From: Candidatus Nanopelagicales bacterium
GTDB taxonomy: Bacteria > Actinomycetota > Actinomycetes > S36-B12 > UBA5976
Assembly (NCBI GenBank): GCA_023254955.1
Contig: JALRKC010000013.1
Span: 256 to 13,507, forward strand
Length of the DNA: 13,252 bases
Direction: 5' to 3'
Shown: piece after piece, positions 1-10,505 of the stretch
Layout of the letters: every line of letters begins with the position of its first letter
Position numbering within the stretch: position 1 is the stretch's first letter
The notes under the pieces: model-generated
Seen by the model: only the letters and a program-made list of their open reading frames with translations
Told to the model about the DNA's origin: nothing
Databases searched by the model: none
Program-made: the position numbers and the translations under genes

Positions 1-738
1 CCCTTGACGAATTAAATTAACCACTGCTTTACCTGCGTTATAAGCATCTTGTTCACGTGTTCTATCAATTGCTGGAGCCGAAGCACTACCTGGTAGCGCC
101 ATGCCAATTGCCTCAGCTATAGAACTCATTGTGTTAGCAGTGAACATGCCACCGCAAGCGCCTTCCCCTGGGCAAGCCTTGCGTTCAATGTCAGCTAACT
201 CTTTTTCAGTAATTTTTCCAAGCGCGCAAGCGCCAACGGCTTCAAAAACATCTTGCAAAGTTAAATCTTGTTCATTGAGTCTTCCCGGCATGATGGTGCC
301 GTTATAAACAAAGACGCTTGCTAAATCTAAACGAGCTGCAGCCATCAACATCCCAGGTAGTGATTTATCGCAGCCAGCAAGAGTTACCGAACCATCTAAT
401 CGCTCTGCGTGCATTACAGCTTCAACTGAATCGGCAATTATTTCTCGACTAACTAAAGAAGCACGCATTCCTTCATGGCCCATAGAAATTCCATCAGAAA
501 CAGTAATGGTTCCAAATTCCATTGGATAACCACCTGCATCTCGAACGCCTTGCTTTACGTGGTCAGCGAGCCTTCTTAGCGACATGTTGCAGGGAGTAAT
601 TTCATTCCAAGAATTGGCAACTCCTATCTGCGGCTTAGAAAAGTCTTCATCTTGCATGCCAATCGCACGTAACATGCTTCTAGCAGGAGCGCGTTCGATT
701 CCTTCGGTAACTTCTTTACTTCTTGGTTTCATATCCAT
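1..738 (-). CDS. ilvD: Dihydroxy-acid dehydratase, N-terminal 246 codons (cut by the left edge)
   Basis: IlvD dehydrates 2,3-dihydroxyisovalerate and 2,3-dihydroxy-3-methylvalerate to 2-keto acids in cytosolic valine, isoleucine and leucine synthesis, using an Fe-S cluster and Mg2+. I translated the minus strand by hand: the frame is open from the ATG at 738 to base 1. Family signatures are NEITPCN with Cys50, GCDKSLPG with Cys123, and [16 protein letters not shown] with Cys195; [10 protein letters not shown] is also present. The three-cysteine pattern is that of [2Fe-2S] dehydratases; the [4Fe-4S] E. coli type lacks the first Cys. Full-length proteins are roughly 550-620 residues, so more than half is missing. 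The ATG lies 5 bases after the gatB stop. The sequence GAAGGA (747-752), inside the last gatB codons, is a well-placed ribosome binding site, so ilvD looks like the distal gene of the gat operon. An in-frame ATG at 732 is a less likely start. Confidence 0.95.
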   Translation of the reverse strand, partial: MDMKPRSKEVTEGIERAPARSMLRAIGMQDEDFSKPQIGVANSWNEITPCNMSLRRLADHVKQGVRDAGGYPMEFGTITVSDGISMGHEGMRASLVSREIIADSVEAVMHAERLDGSVTLAGCDKSLPGMLMAAARLDLASVFVYNGTIMPGRLNEQDLTLQDVFEAVGACALGKITEKELADIERKACPGEGACGGMFTANTMSSIAEAIGMALPGSASAPAIDRTREQDAYNAGKAVVNLIRQG

Positions 739-743
739 GATGA

Positions 744-2243
744 CTATCCTTCAACCCCTAACTCTTTTAATACTAGAGATTTCACCTTTGCGGCATCTGC
801 CTTACCTTTAGTTTCTTTCATTACCGCACCTAACAGCGGCCCTAAAGCTTGAAGTTTTCCTTCTTTTACTTTTGCCACCACGTCAGGGTTAGCTGCAATT
901 GCTGACTGAATTATTGGAAGTAGCGAAGAATCTTCACTCATTACCACCAAATTGCGTTTTTCAACGATCTCACTTGGCGTTCCTTCGTTGTTAAGTAACC
1001 CATCTAATACTTGGCGCGCTAACTTGTCAGTTAATTTGCCGCTAGTTACTAACGTATCTAGTTCACTGATGTGTTTTGGGTCAATTGAAAGATCTGATAA
1101 TTCTTTATTTATTTCAGTAGCTCTTCTAGCTAATTCGCCAAGCCACCACTTGCGAGCGGCTTGCGGGCTTGCCCCAGCGCTAACGGTTTGGGCAATTAAA
1201 TCAATTGCACCCAAACTCACTACATCGCGCATTTCTTCGTCACTAAAATTCCACTCTTTTGCCAAACGTTTTCTTTGTACTGAAGGTGCTTCTGGTAAAT
1301 CTGTTTTTAACTTTGAAACCCAAGTCTCATCAGCAATCACGGGCACTAAATCAGGCTCTGGGAAGTAGCGATAATCCTCTGCTTGCTCTTTACTTCTGCC
1401 GCTAGACGAAGTTCCGGAATCTTCATGAAAGTGTCTAGTTTCTTGAGTTACTTTCTCGCCGTCAGCTAAAACATCTGCTTGACGTTCAATTTCACTAAAT
1501 ACTGCCTTTTCTACTGAGCGCAAAGAGTTAACATTTTTAGTTTCGGTGCGCTTGCCCCATTCTGCTGAACCCTTTGGATGCAAAGATAAATTCACGTCGC
1601 AACGAAGTGAACCCTCTTCCATGCGAACATCTGACACACCTAAATTGCGCAGCAAGTCTCTTAACTCTGTTACATAAGCTCTGGCAACTTGCGGTGCATA
1701 CTTTCCGGTGCCAGTGACTGGCTTGGTAACAATCTCAACTAACGGAATGCCAGCTCGGTTGTAATCCACTAGTGAGTAATCAGCGCCATGAATTCTGCCG
1801 GTTGCTCCGCCTGCGTGCGTTAGCTTGCCGGTGTCTTCTTCTAAGTGAACTCTTTCAATTTCAACTCTGAAGGATTTTTCGCCTTCATCAGTTGGGATCA
1901 GCACATCTAAATAACCATTTACGCAAAAGGGCTCGTCATATTGACTGGTCTGAAAGTCTTTTGGCATATCAGGGTAAAAATAATTTTTTCTGGCAAAGCG
2001 TGAAAACTCAGTAATTTCACAATTAAGCGCTAAGCCAATGCGCATTGTCGATTCAATGGCAGTTTGATTTGGCACTGGCAATGATCCAGGTAAGCCTAAG
2101 CAAGTCGGGCAAACTTGAGTGTTTGGTTCGGCACCAAATTCTGTTGCGCATCCGCAAAACATTTTTGACTTGGTTGAGAGTTCTACGTGAGTTTCTAAGC
2201 CAATTACTGGCTCGAACTGTTCCATCGCTTGGGTCAACTTCAT
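744..2243 (-). CDS. gatB: Asp-tRNA(Asn)/Glu-tRNA(Gln) amidotransferase subunit B
   Basis: GatB is the tRNA-binding and kinase subunit of the GatCAB complex. It phosphorylates the side chain of mischarged Glu-tRNA(Gln) or Asp-tRNA(Asn) before ammonia from GatA amidates it. The 499-residue product has normal length. It begins with the family motif [12 protein letters not shown] (about residues 11-22). A Cys-X-Cys and Cys-X2-Cys pair (C30, C32, C45, C48) is the zinc-binding pattern found in many GatB proteins. The central GatB/GatE core follows, with [11 protein letters not shown] and [10 protein letters not shown] motifs. A helical YqeY-like tRNA-binding tail covers about residues 345-495 and contains [12 protein letters not shown]. 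The ATG overlaps the gatA TGA as ATGA, and I see no good ribosome binding site, so translation is probably coupled to gatA. In some actinobacteria pfkA lies between gatA and gatB (recalled for Mycobacterium); it does not here. Confidence 0.97.
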   Translation of the reverse strand: MKLTQAMEQFEPVIGLETHVELSTKSKMFCGCATEFGAEPNTQVCPTCLGLPGSLPVPNQTAIESTMRIGLALNCEITEFSRFARKNYFYPDMPKDFQTSQYDEPFCVNGYLDVLIPTDEGEKSFRVEIERVHLEEDTGKLTHAGGATGRIHGADYSLVDYNRAGIPLVEIVTKPVTGTGKYAPQVARAYVTELRDLLRNLGVSDVRMEEGSLRCDVNLSLHPKGSAEWGKRTETKNVNSLRSVEKAVFSEIERQADVLADGEKVTQETRHFHEDSGTSSSGRSKEQAEDYRYFPEPDLVPVIADETWVSKLKTDLPEAPSVQRKRLAKEWNFSDEEMRDVVSLGAIDLIAQTVSAGASPQAARKWWLGELARRATEINKELSDLSIDPKHISELDTLVTSGKLTDKLARQVLDGLLNNEGTPSEIVEKRNLVVMSEDSSLLPIIQSAIAANPDVVAKVKEGKLQALGPLLGAVMKETKGKADAAKVKSLVLKELGVEG

Positions 2244-3736
2244 GACAGACTCGCTAAATCTGGTACCTGATTAATTAATAAACTGTTTTGTGCAGCTTCT
2301 AGGGCAGCAGCAACTTGATAATTTTTATGATCCTGCATTGCCGGGGCAATTACTTGCAGACCTACTGGCATCCGATCTTCGCTTGCTAACCCAATCGGAA
2401 CACTGATTGCTGGAACCCCCGCCAAACTTGCTGGCAGAGTCGCCAAATCTGCCAAGTACATGGCTAGAGGATTATCTACCCGTTCGCCGATCTTCCAAGC
2501 GGTTGTTGGTGAAGTTGGCGAAATTAATACATCTACTTTTTCAAAAGCAAGTCGTAAATCTTCGGCAATTAGTCCCCGTACCTTTTGAGCTTGGCCGTAA
2601 TAAGCATCGTAATAACCGGTGGAAAGCGCATAAGTTCCTAAAATAATTCTTCGCTTAACCTCAGGGCCGAAGCCTTGAGCCCGGGTTAACTTCATTACCG
2701 CTTCAACATCTTTTTCTCCGTCATCTCCTACCCTGAGGCCATAACGCATTCCATCAAAGCGGGCAAGATTAGAGCTTGCTTCACTTGGTGCAATTAAGTA
2801 GTAAACAGCTAGCGCGTAAACCGAGTGAGGCAAAGAAACTTCTACTAGCTCAGCTCCGAGAGATTTCAAAACTTCGACTGCTTGGTCAAATTGCTTTAAA
2901 ACTCCCGGTTGCCAGCCTTCCCCGCCGAGTTCTTTGATAATTCCAATCTTCATGCCTTTGATGTTTTTATTTTTTGCAGCTTGAACTAAAGATTCAAGTT
3001 GTTGATTAATGCTGGTCGAATCATTTTCATCAAATCCAGCCATTGCTTCATTTAGCAATGCCGCATCCATGACTGTTCGGGTAATAGGGCCAGCTTGATC
3101 CAAGGAAGAAGCAAAAGCAATCAATCCATAGCGAGAAACTGTTCCATAAGTTGGTTTAGCTCCAACCAATGCACAAACAGCAGCTGGCTGCCTAATTGAT
3201 CCTCCGGTATCGGTACCAATTGAAAGTGGTGCAAAAAAACTTGCTACCGCAGCCGAAGAACCACCTGAGGATCCACCTGGAATTCTTGTTAAATCCCAAG
3301 GATTCTTGGTTGTATGGTAAGCACTGTTTTCAGTAGATGAACCCATCGCAAATTCATCCATATTGGTTTTGCCTAAAATCACCACATCATTTTCAATGAG
3401 TTTCTTTACCACGGTGCTGTCATATGGCGGGCGCCAATTTTCTAATATTTTTGAACCAGCAGTGGTGGGAACACCTTTTTGGGTTAAGACATCTTTAAGT
3501 GCTAAGGGAACTCCTGCTAAAGGTTTTAAAGTGTCACCTTTGGCTACCTTCTCATCTACTTTTTTTGCTTGGGTCAGAGCTGCTTCTTTATCTAAATAGA
3601 GAAAACTTTGAATCTTACTATCTAATTTTTCGATTCGATCAAAATGAGCTTTAGCTACCTCAATTGCGCTAACTTCTTTATTTTTTATCTTTTGGGCAAT
3701 CTCTGAACCAGTAAGAAATACTAAATCTTCACTCAA
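2240..3736 (-). CDS. gatA: Asp-tRNA(Asn)/Glu-tRNA(Gln) amidotransferase subunit A
   Basis: GatA is the amidase-signature subunit that hydrolyses glutamine (or asparagine) and channels ammonia to GatB. The 498-residue protein carries the Ser-cisSer-Lys triad: Lys81 in ALKDVL, Ser156 in PGGSSGG and Ser180 in [12 protein letters not shown], at the spacing known for the family. The conserved [16 protein letters not shown] block follows at about 202-217. The start codon is TTG at 3736: the gatC stop is only three bases upstream, and the GAGGAA of the last two gatC codons (3743-3748) sits at ribosome-binding distance. The gene overlaps gatB by four bases. Everything visible indicates an intact, ordinary GatA. 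Confidence 0.97.
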   Translation of the reverse strand: MSEDLVFLTGSEIAQKIKNKEVSAIEVAKAHFDRIEKLDSKIQSFLYLDKEAALTQAKKVDEKVAKGDTLKPLAGVPLALKDVLTQKGVPTTAGSKILENWRPPYDSTVVKKLIENDVVILGKTNMDEFAMGSSTENSAYHTTKNPWDLTRIPGGSSGGSSAAVASFFAPLSIGTDTGGSIRQPAAVCALVGAKPTYGTVSRYGLIAFASSLDQAGPITRTVMDAALLNEAMAGFDENDSTSINQQLESLVQAAKNKNIKGMKIGIIKELGGEGWQPGVLKQFDQAVEVLKSLGAELVEVSLPHSVYALAVYYLIAPSEASSNLARFDGMRYGLRVGDDGEKDVEAVMKLTRAQGFGPEVKRRIILGTYALSTGYYDAYYGQAQKVRGLIAEDLRLAFEKVDVLISPTSPTTAWKIGERVDNPLAMYLADLATLPASLAGVPAISVPIGLASEDRMPVGLQVIAPAMQDHKNYQVAAALEAAQNSLLINQVPDLASLS

Positions 3737-3739
3737 TTT

Positions 3740-4036
3740 CTATTCCTCATTCAAAATTCTTGGTACGCGAAATCTGTTAGCTTCTTGAGCTGGTGCTTGC
3801 GCTAAAACTTCTTCTCGGTTCAAAGAAGGCTTGACTGCATCTTCTCTAAAGACATTAGTTAGGCCTACCGCATGGCTCATTGGCTTAACATCTTGTGCGG
3901 CAACTTCTCTGATCTTGTCTACCGAATCTAAAATTACGTCTAATTGAGTGGCATAAGTTGCTAACTCGGCTTCGGTTAACTCTAAACGCGCTAGTTTAGC
4001 TAAGTGTTTGAGTGCTTCAGGGGTAATTTTTGACAC
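3740..4036 (-). CDS. gatC: Asp-tRNA(Asn)/Glu-tRNA(Gln) amidotransferase subunit C
   Basis: GatC is the small belt-like subunit that stabilises the GatA-GatB interface. The 98-residue product has the typical N-terminal helix (PEALKHLAKLARLELTE), a second helix (about residues 25-45) and the proline-rich extended C-terminal region with the conserved MSHAVGLTNVFREDAVKPSL segment. It ends with Phe-Arg-Val-Pro, as usual for the family. The start is GTG at 4036. A nearby upstream ATG is out of frame, and the ribosome binding site is poor. The gene lies 19 bases after ligA and 3 bases before gatA, in the conserved actinobacterial order ligA-gatC-gatA. Confidence 0.95.
   Translation of the reverse strand: MSKITPEALKHLAKLARLELTEAELATYATQLDVILDSVDKIREVAAQDVKPMSHAVGLTNVFREDAVKPSLNREEVLAQAPAQEANRFRVPRILNEE
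3743..3748 (-). promoter_or_regulatory. Ribosome binding site for gatA inside the gatC stop region
   Basis: On the minus strand the hexamer GAGGAA is formed by the two final Glu codons of gatC. It lies six bases before the TTG start of gatA, and this supports the non-ATG start. Confidence 0.7.
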
Positions 4037-4055
4037 CTGCTCATTCTAATGATTG

Positions 4056-6227
<2,172 letters not shown>

Positions 6228-7313
6228 TTAGGCTCGATTTGTGGAAACCACAGTAGCACTGCAAATTACTCGATCTTGCTCATAAAGCGCAATGGTTTGA
6301 CCCGGCGCCAATGCTTGTAACGGTTCCTTAAATTCTACGGTCAAGTTACCATCTTTATGAAATGCTGTTGCTTGAATTCGGTCTGAATGTGCTCTAACTT
6401 GCGCACCGCAATCGAAAGGAGATTCTTTTACTGGGCCGCACCAAATTAAATTAGTGCCGCCAACAACATCGACTCTTAAAAATGCCGGCAACCCCACCAT
6501 TACAGTATTGGTTTTTACATCAGTTGAAACTACGTATCTGGCTGCCCCATCTTTTCTAGGAACGGTTAGCCCTAAACCTTTGCGTTGACCCACAGTGAAT
6601 TCAAAAATTCCATCGTGTTCACCTAAGACTTCATTTGTCTCGATATCGACAATGTTGCCTTTTTTATTGCCCAAGTGTTTATGTAAAAACTTTGCCGTAT
6701 CTCCATCAGGGATAAAACAAATATCATGACTATCTGGTTTAAATGCGGTAACTAATCCTCTAGCCTCAGCTTCTTTGCGCAACTCTGGCTTTGTGCTACC
6801 CGCCAAAGGTAACAAGGTTTTAGCTAACTGTTCTTGATTTAAAACACTTAATACATAAGACTGATCTTTTGCCTCATCTTCCGAGCGATAAAGTAAGGGC
6901 CCATTTGGGCTATCTACAATTTTTGCCCAATGTCCGGTTGCTACTGCATCAAAGCCCAGCTCTAATGATCTTTCTAACACTGCCTGAAATTTAATTTTTT
7001 CATTACATCTCATGCATGGATTTGGGGTTCTTCCCGCGGCATACTCATCTAAGAAGTTTTGCATTACATCTTCTTGAAATCTCTCGGAAAGATCCCATAC
7101 ATAAAACGGAATTCCTAAGCGATCAGCAACTCTTCTGGCATCTCTTGCATCATCCAGCGTGCAGCAACCTTTTGTGCCAGAGACGGTTTTTTCTTTAGAA
7201 AGCGCTAAGTGGACTCCCGTAACTTTGTAGCCTTCATCTACTAAGCGCGCTGCTGCCACAGAGGAGTCAACTCCTCCGCTCATGGCAACTACTACAGACT
7301 TTTTATTTTTCAT
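6228..7313 (-). CDS. mnmA: tRNA-specific 2-thiouridylase MnmA
   Basis: MnmA adenylates U34 of tRNAs for Lys, Glu and Gln and inserts sulfur to give 2-thiouridine. The 361-residue protein has the PP-loop ATP motif SGGVDSS (12-18). The catalytic cysteine is Cys102 in TPNPCMRCNEKIKF, and the second active-site cysteine is Cys198 in SHDICFIPDGD. The GQRKGLG segment and a C-terminal beta-barrel domain follow. An extra cysteine at position 99 gives a Cys-X2-Cys, where E. coli has Asp-X2-Cys. The ATG overlaps the cysteine desulfurase stop as ATGA, with no clear ribosome binding site, so the two are probably translationally coupled. This makes biochemical sense, because the desulfurase can supply the persulfide sulfur. 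The mnmA symbol is used instead of the older trmU. Confidence 0.97.
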   Translation of the reverse strand: MKNKKSVVVAMSGGVDSSVAAARLVDEGYKVTGVHLALSKEKTVSGTKGCCTLDDARDARRVADRLGIPFYVWDLSERFQEDVMQNFLDEYAAGRTPNPCMRCNEKIKFQAVLERSLELGFDAVATGHWAKIVDSPNGPLLYRSEDEAKDQSYVLSVLNQEQLAKTLLPLAGSTKPELRKEAEARGLVTAFKPDSHDICFIPDGDTAKFLHKHLGNKKGNIVDIETNEVLGEHDGIFEFTVGQRKGLGLTVPRKDGAARYVVSTDVKTNTVMVGLPAFLRVDVVGGTNLIWCGPVKESPFDCGAQVRAHSDRIQATAFHKDGNLTVEFKEPLQALAPGQTIALYEQDRVICSATVVSTNRA

Positions 7314-8488
7314 TTGGAGATTTTGGCTCGAGCGCTGGCGCGTTTAGCTCTGTCGATTATTTGCGGCAAGGCAACAATTAATTCATCAATGTCTTCGCTG
7401 GTAGAAGTGTGTCCAAGTGAAAACCTAAGTGAACTTTTTGCAATTTTTTCATCTCGTCCCATTGCTAATAAAACGTGAGAAGGTTGCGGAATTCCTGCAC
7501 TACAGGCAGATCCTGTGGAACACTCAACTCCTTGTGCATCAAGCAACATTAAGAGCGCATCACCTTCGCATCCAGGAAACGATGCATGAACATTACCTGG
7601 CAGGCGCTTTTCTAAATCTCCATTAATTACACAGTCTGGCACAGCCTCTTTAAGTCGCTTGATTAATTCATCTCGCAAATTTTTAATTCGATTTGCCCGG
7701 CGCTCTCTTTGCGAAACTAGTATTGAAATGGCACTAGCAAACCCGGCAATAGCGGGCGCATCTAAAGTTCCGCTTCTAACATCTCTTTCTTGACCACCAC
7801 CATGGGAAACTTGCTCTAATTTTTCATCACTCTTAATGACAAGTGCACCAACTCCTTGCGGGCCACCGACTTTATGGGCAGTGATGGTTAGAGCTGTTAC
7901 TTTTACCTTGGACAAATCAATAGGCAAATACGCCATTGCTTGTACCGCATCACTATGAAAAGGAATATCAAATTCAGCTGCTATTTCTGCGAGTTCTTCA
8001 ATTGGCTGAATGGTGCCAACTTCATTGTTGGCCCACATGACACTTACTAATGCCACAGATTCTGGATCAGCTTCTATTGCCTGACGTAAAGTATCAACCC
8101 GCAAAATACCGTCTTGCCCAACAGGTAAAATTTCAACTTGTGCTTTTTCGTGTTCTCCTAACCACATAACTGGGTCTAATACTGCATGATGTTCAATTGC
8201 TGAAATTAAAACTCTGATGCGCTTAGCGTCGGCTTTTTTTCTAGCCCAATACAAACCCTTAATTGCTAAATTGTTAGCTTCAGTGCCACCCGAGGTAAAA
8301 ACCACGTCCATTGGTTTCGCGGATAATGCGGCAGCAATAGTTTCCCTTGCCTCTTCAACTACTCTTCTGGCTTTTCTTCCTGAGCCATGTAAAGAAGAAG
8401 GGTTTCCAACTTTTACCATTTCAGCCGTCATTGCCGCTACTGCTTCAGGCAGCATCGGAGTGGTAGCAGCGTGATCTAAATAAGCCAT
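7310..8488 (-). CDS. Cysteine desulfurase (IscS/NifS family)
   Basis: This is a PLP-dependent enzyme that removes sulfur from cysteine as an enzyme-bound persulfide for tRNA thiolation and Fe-S cluster assembly. The 392-residue protein starts with YLDHAATTP. It has TSGGTEANNLAI (65-76), His101 in EHHAVL, the PLP lysine Lys206 in ITAHKVGGPQG, and the persulfide cysteine Cys329 in CSTGSACSAG. The short active-site loop with SACS groups it with the IscS/NifS class and not SufS. It is the first gene of a tight block with mnmA. The exact symbol (iscS or nifS) cannot be settled from the sequence. The ATG at 8488 has no recognisable Shine-Dalgarno sequence but has a TANNNT hexamer eight bases upstream, so it may begin a leaderless transcript. 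Confidence 0.95.
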   Translation of the reverse strand: MAYLDHAATTPMLPEAVAAMTAEMVKVGNPSSLHGSGRKARRVVEEARETIAAALSAKPMDVVFTSGGTEANNLAIKGLYWARKKADAKRIRVLISAIEHHAVLDPVMWLGEHEKAQVEILPVGQDGILRVDTLRQAIEADPESVALVSVMWANNEVGTIQPIEELAEIAAEFDIPFHSDAVQAMAYLPIDLSKVKVTALTITAHKVGGPQGVGALVIKSDEKLEQVSHGGGQERDVRSGTLDAPAIAGFASAISILVSQRERRANRIKNLRDELIKRLKEAVPDCVINGDLEKRLPGNVHASFPGCEGDALLMLLDAQGVECSTGSACSAGIPQPSHVLLAMGRDEKIAKSSLRFSLGHTSTSEDIDELIVALPQIIDRAKRASARAKISK

Positions 8489-8496
8489 GTGATTTC

Positions 8497-8502
8497 AGTC
8501 TA
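8497..8502 (-). promoter_or_regulatory. Possible -10 element for the cysteine desulfurase gene
   Basis: The minus strand reads TAGACT, then eight bases, then the ATG. This fits an actinobacterial TANNNT -10 box giving a leaderless or nearly leaderless mRNA. I see no clear -35 box. The element lies in the 25-base gap after the thioredoxin gene and would allow separate expression of the desulfurase-mnmA-ligA-gat block. Confidence 0.35.
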
Positions 8503-8513
8503 AAGCAAGACGT

Positions 8514-9419
8514 TTAAAACAGCGCGCTGGCTAAATCTCTGCGTGCTTTAGGCACTAATGGTTCTTGGTCGCCAACTATTGAAAACAATTCCAAGAGGTG
8601 GGATTTTGCCTGCTCGCGCTCATCGCCAGAGTGAGTGCGAATGAAATTTATTAAACGAGAAAAGCTCTCGTGCAATTTTCCGCCAGCTAATTCAACATCA
8701 CTTGCAGCAATTTGTGCCAAAACATCATCAGCATTGCTCGCTTTTTGCATAATTTCATTTACTTGGTACCCGCTAATTCGTTTCATGAAGTGCGCTTGTT
8801 TAAGCATGGCTTGCAAAGTTTCATCTTGCGGATTTTCTTTTATTAATTCTTCAATTAAAACTATCGCTTCATCAAACTTGCCATCATTTAATGCCTGAAA
8901 AACCTGGTCTGAGCGTGGATCTTCAGTTTGTTCACTTTCTGGCGCTGCCTCTTGATTTGCTGGGGTTAATCCCTGTTCCTGGGCTAACTTCATAACCTGA
9001 TCTAAAACTTGGCGAAGCTGAGCTTCTGGTACTGCCCCTTGAAATAGTGGTACTGCTTGACCTTTAATAATGGCAAAGACACTCGGTATGGATTGCACTT
9101 GAAACATTTGTGAAAGTTGTGGATTGGCATCCACATCTACTTTTGCCAAAATAAATTTGCCACCATATTCTGCGGCTAACTTCTCTAAAAGTGGGGAAAG
9201 TTGTTTACAAGGGCCACACCAAGTTGCCCAAAGATCTACAATTACAACTGTGTTTTGAGATTTGTCTAAAACCCTATTTTGAAAATCTGCTTCAGTAACA
9301 TCGATTACTAAACCTGCGGGAGCATTCTGTAATGCTTGGTCTGCTTGCGCCTGAGCTTGCTTAGCTTGACTAAGCGCACCTAAATCTACTGCGCCACGAA
9401 GTGAAAAATTATTAGCCAT
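8514..9419 (-). CDS. Thioredoxin-TPR protein, YbbN/CnoX-like
   Basis: The 301-residue cytosolic protein has an N-terminal thioredoxin fold (about 40-145) with the intact redox motif WCGPC (C68, C71) and the cis-proline loop QSIP (P112). An acidic linker (about 153-172) leads to a helical C-terminal half that looks like degenerate TPR repeats. This architecture matches the YbbN/CnoX family, known in E. coli as a chaperone-linked holdase. The E. coli protein lacks the usual CXXC pair, so the actinobacterial form may still act in disulfide exchange; that is inference. The N-terminal RGAVDLGAL segment resembles that of other actinobacterial members as I remember them. The ATG at 9419 lies 12 bases after the hydrolase stop. 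GGAG is only two bases from the ATG, which is too close for a normal ribosome binding site. No signal peptide or membrane segment is seen. Confidence 0.85.
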   Translation of the reverse strand: MANNFSLRGAVDLGALSQAKQAQAQADQALQNAPAGLVIDVTEADFQNRVLDKSQNTVVIVDLWATWCGPCKQLSPLLEKLAAEYGGKFILAKVDVDANPQLSQMFQVQSIPSVFAIIKGQAVPLFQGAVPEAQLRQVLDQVMKLAQEQGLTPANQEAAPESEQTEDPRSDQVFQALNDGKFDEAIVLIEELIKENPQDETLQAMLKQAHFMKRISGYQVNEIMQKASNADDVLAQIAASDVELAGGKLHESFSRLINFIRTHSGDEREQAKSHLLELFSIVGDQEPLVPKARRDLASALF

Positions 9420-9425
9420 GACTCC

Positions 9426-9431
9426 AGTTTA
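9426..9431 (-). promoter_or_regulatory. Possible -10 element for the thioredoxin-TPR gene
   Basis: The minus strand reads TAAACT, then six bases, then the ATG of the thioredoxin-TPR gene. The same hexamer occurs before the zinc-ribbon gene. No -35 box is evident, and the gene could equally be read through from the hydrolase gene. Confidence 0.3.
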
Positions 9432-10178
9432 CTAATCGCGATTTAAGTCGTTGTGTCGTGTCATTGGGCCAGAAAATTCTTCGGGCAAAGGGTTTTCGTT
9501 GCCTGTAATAATTTTCACTATATGATTTAGAACAAATCTCACTTGGTTTTCTCCAATCCAAAGATGCCTAGCAGCTATTGCATTTACTTGTTTTAAACTC
9601 GGGACACTCGAAAATCTCAGCTTTGCCTGATCGGGGGTTAAATAATCATCAAACTCTGGAACTAGCGCCCATATCGGTTTAGCAAAATCTCTCCACCTAG
9701 CTAATTCACCTTCCTTGGTGAACCTTAAAGGTGGAGATAGCAAAATGACTCCAGAAATATTTAAGTCTCGTGCATTTCTCAAGATCACATCTGTGCCAAA
9801 AGACCAGCCAACTACCCAAGGCTCTTGCCCGGTTAATTCTTTTGCTTTTAGAACTGCCGCTTTTAAATCCAGCCCTTCTTTGGTAGATGAATCAAACTCC
9901 CCGCTGGATGTTCCCAAACTACTAGTTGTTCCACGAGTGTTAAATCGCAAGATTGCAAAATTACTCAAAGCAGGCAAACGCCAACTAATCTTTCGATAAA
10001 CATGGCTATCGCTAGATCCCCCATGAGTAGGTAAAGGATGCACTAACACCAAAGTTGCCGCGGGGTTTTTGTTTTCAGGCCAAGCAATTTCACCAACTAG
10101 CGTTTGCCCATCGTCAGTTGAAAGCGTCAGGCGCTCTCTAATCGCAGGCAATACTGAGTTAGAAACTATTTTGTTCAA
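9432..10178 (-). CDS. Alpha/beta-fold hydrolase of unknown substrate
   Basis: The product is a 248-residue soluble protein with the alpha/beta-hydrolase layout. It has an N-terminal beta sheet, an HPLPTHGG loop (47-54) likely to form the oxyanion hole, RFNTRG (78-83), the nucleophile elbow GWSFG with Ser126, an acidic candidate in EFDDYLTP (Asp177 or Asp178), and His205 as likely catalytic base. RFNTRG followed by GEFD resembles the COG2945-type predicted hydrolases, but the substrate cannot be named. The reading frame extends upstream to an ATG at 10238. I prefer the TTG at 10178: it has AGAGGA (10185-10190) six bases upstream and begins two bases after the zinc-ribbon stop, whereas the ATG would lie 58 bases inside that gene. 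The gene is probably cotranscribed with the zinc-ribbon gene. Confidence 0.85.
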   Translation of the reverse strand: MNKIVSNSVLPAIRERLTLSTDDGQTLVGEIAWPENKNPAATLVLVHPLPTHGGSSDSHVYRKISWRLPALSNFAILRFNTRGTTSSLGTSSGEFDSSTKEGLDLKAAVLKAKELTGQEPWVVGWSFGTDVILRNARDLNISGVILLSPPLRFTKEGELARWRDFAKPIWALVPEFDDYLTPDQAKLRFSSVPSLKQVNAIAARHLWIGENQVRFVLNHIVKIITGNENPLPEEFSGPMTRHNDLNRD

Positions 10179-10180
10179 AA

Positions 10181-10480
10181 TTAATCCTCTAATTTTGAGT
10201 GGTGTTTTCGATCGCGCTCCCAGCAAGCAGTGTGCCAATGGCGCCTTTCGTCTAAATAACCTTCCAAATAACTCAAAGTGTGAGGTGTTGCAGGTTTAAT
10301 CTCATGATCACAGCCCGGGCAGCGATAATTTTTTGTAGCAGCACTGCCAGTAATTTTTCTTACAATCCAATTGCCATCCGACCACTCTTGGGCTATTTCA
10401 ATTCCAAAGACTCTATTTTGAATCGCAAATTCTTCAGCTTGCTGAGTAGTTTTTTTAGGAGAACGATTACGTCTTGGCAT
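10181..10480 (-). CDS. Small zinc-ribbon protein, uncharacterised actinobacterial family
   Basis: This 99-residue basic protein has no assigned function. The N-terminal 15 residues are rich in Arg and Lys (MPRRNRSPKK). A conserved-looking core DGNWIVRKITGSAATKNYRC (35-54) is followed by CPGC (C54, C57), His67, HWH (H81, H83) and Cys86, which together could bind one zinc ion. I recall similar short proteins in Streptomyces and relatives, often labelled 'ATP/GTP-binding protein', a name nothing here supports because no nucleotide-binding motif is visible. A nucleic-acid-binding role is plausible from the basic tail and zinc ribbon, but that is inference. The ATG at 10480 has no Shine-Dalgarno. 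It starts head to head with the membrane-protein gene, and its stop lies two bases before the hydrolase start. Confidence 0.82.
   Translation of the reverse strand: MPRRNRSPKKTTQQAEEFAIQNRVFGIEIAQEWSDGNWIVRKITGSAATKNYRCPGCDHEIKPATPHTLSYLEGYLDERRHWHTACWERDRKHHSKLED
10185..10190 (-). promoter_or_regulatory. Ribosome binding site deciding the hydrolase start
   Basis: AGAGGA on the minus strand lies six bases before the TTG at 10178, at the end of the zinc-ribbon gene. It favours the TTG over the in-frame upstream ATG at 10238. Confidence 0.65.
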
Positions 10481-10495
10481 AGTATCTCTAGTTTA
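10480..10495. promoter_or_regulatory. Compact divergent promoter region between two small genes
   Basis: Only 25 bases separate the two start codons. On the minus strand TAAACT (10490-10495) lies nine bases before the zinc-ribbon ATG. On the plus strand TAGTAT (10480-10485) lies 20 bases before the GTG of the membrane-protein gene. Both fit TANNNT -10 boxes. No -35 boxes are convincing, and each promoter would extend into the other gene. Confidence 0.3.
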
Positions 10496-10500
10496 GGAGG
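10495..10500 (+). promoter_or_regulatory. Strong Shine-Dalgarno of the small membrane-protein gene
   Basis: A perfect AGGAGG lies five bases before the GTG at 10506. The in-frame GTG at 10500 overlaps this site and is therefore unlikely to be the start. Confidence 0.75.
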
Positions 10501-10505
10501 TGGCA

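Noticed and set aside
952..1368. 138-codon plus-strand reading frame
   Set aside because: It lies wholly inside gatB on the opposite strand, has no ribosome binding site that I see, and resembles no protein I know.
10179..10238. N-terminal extension of the hydrolase from the in-frame ATG at 10238
   Set aside because: It would overlap the zinc-ribbon gene by 58 bases. The TTG at 10178 has AGAGGA at good spacing, and the extension adds nothing resembling the fold.
10451..10457. Run of seven T residues near the start of the zinc-ribbon gene, as a possible terminator
   Set aside because: It is the complement of the Lys-Lys-Thr codons in that gene and has no stem upstream.
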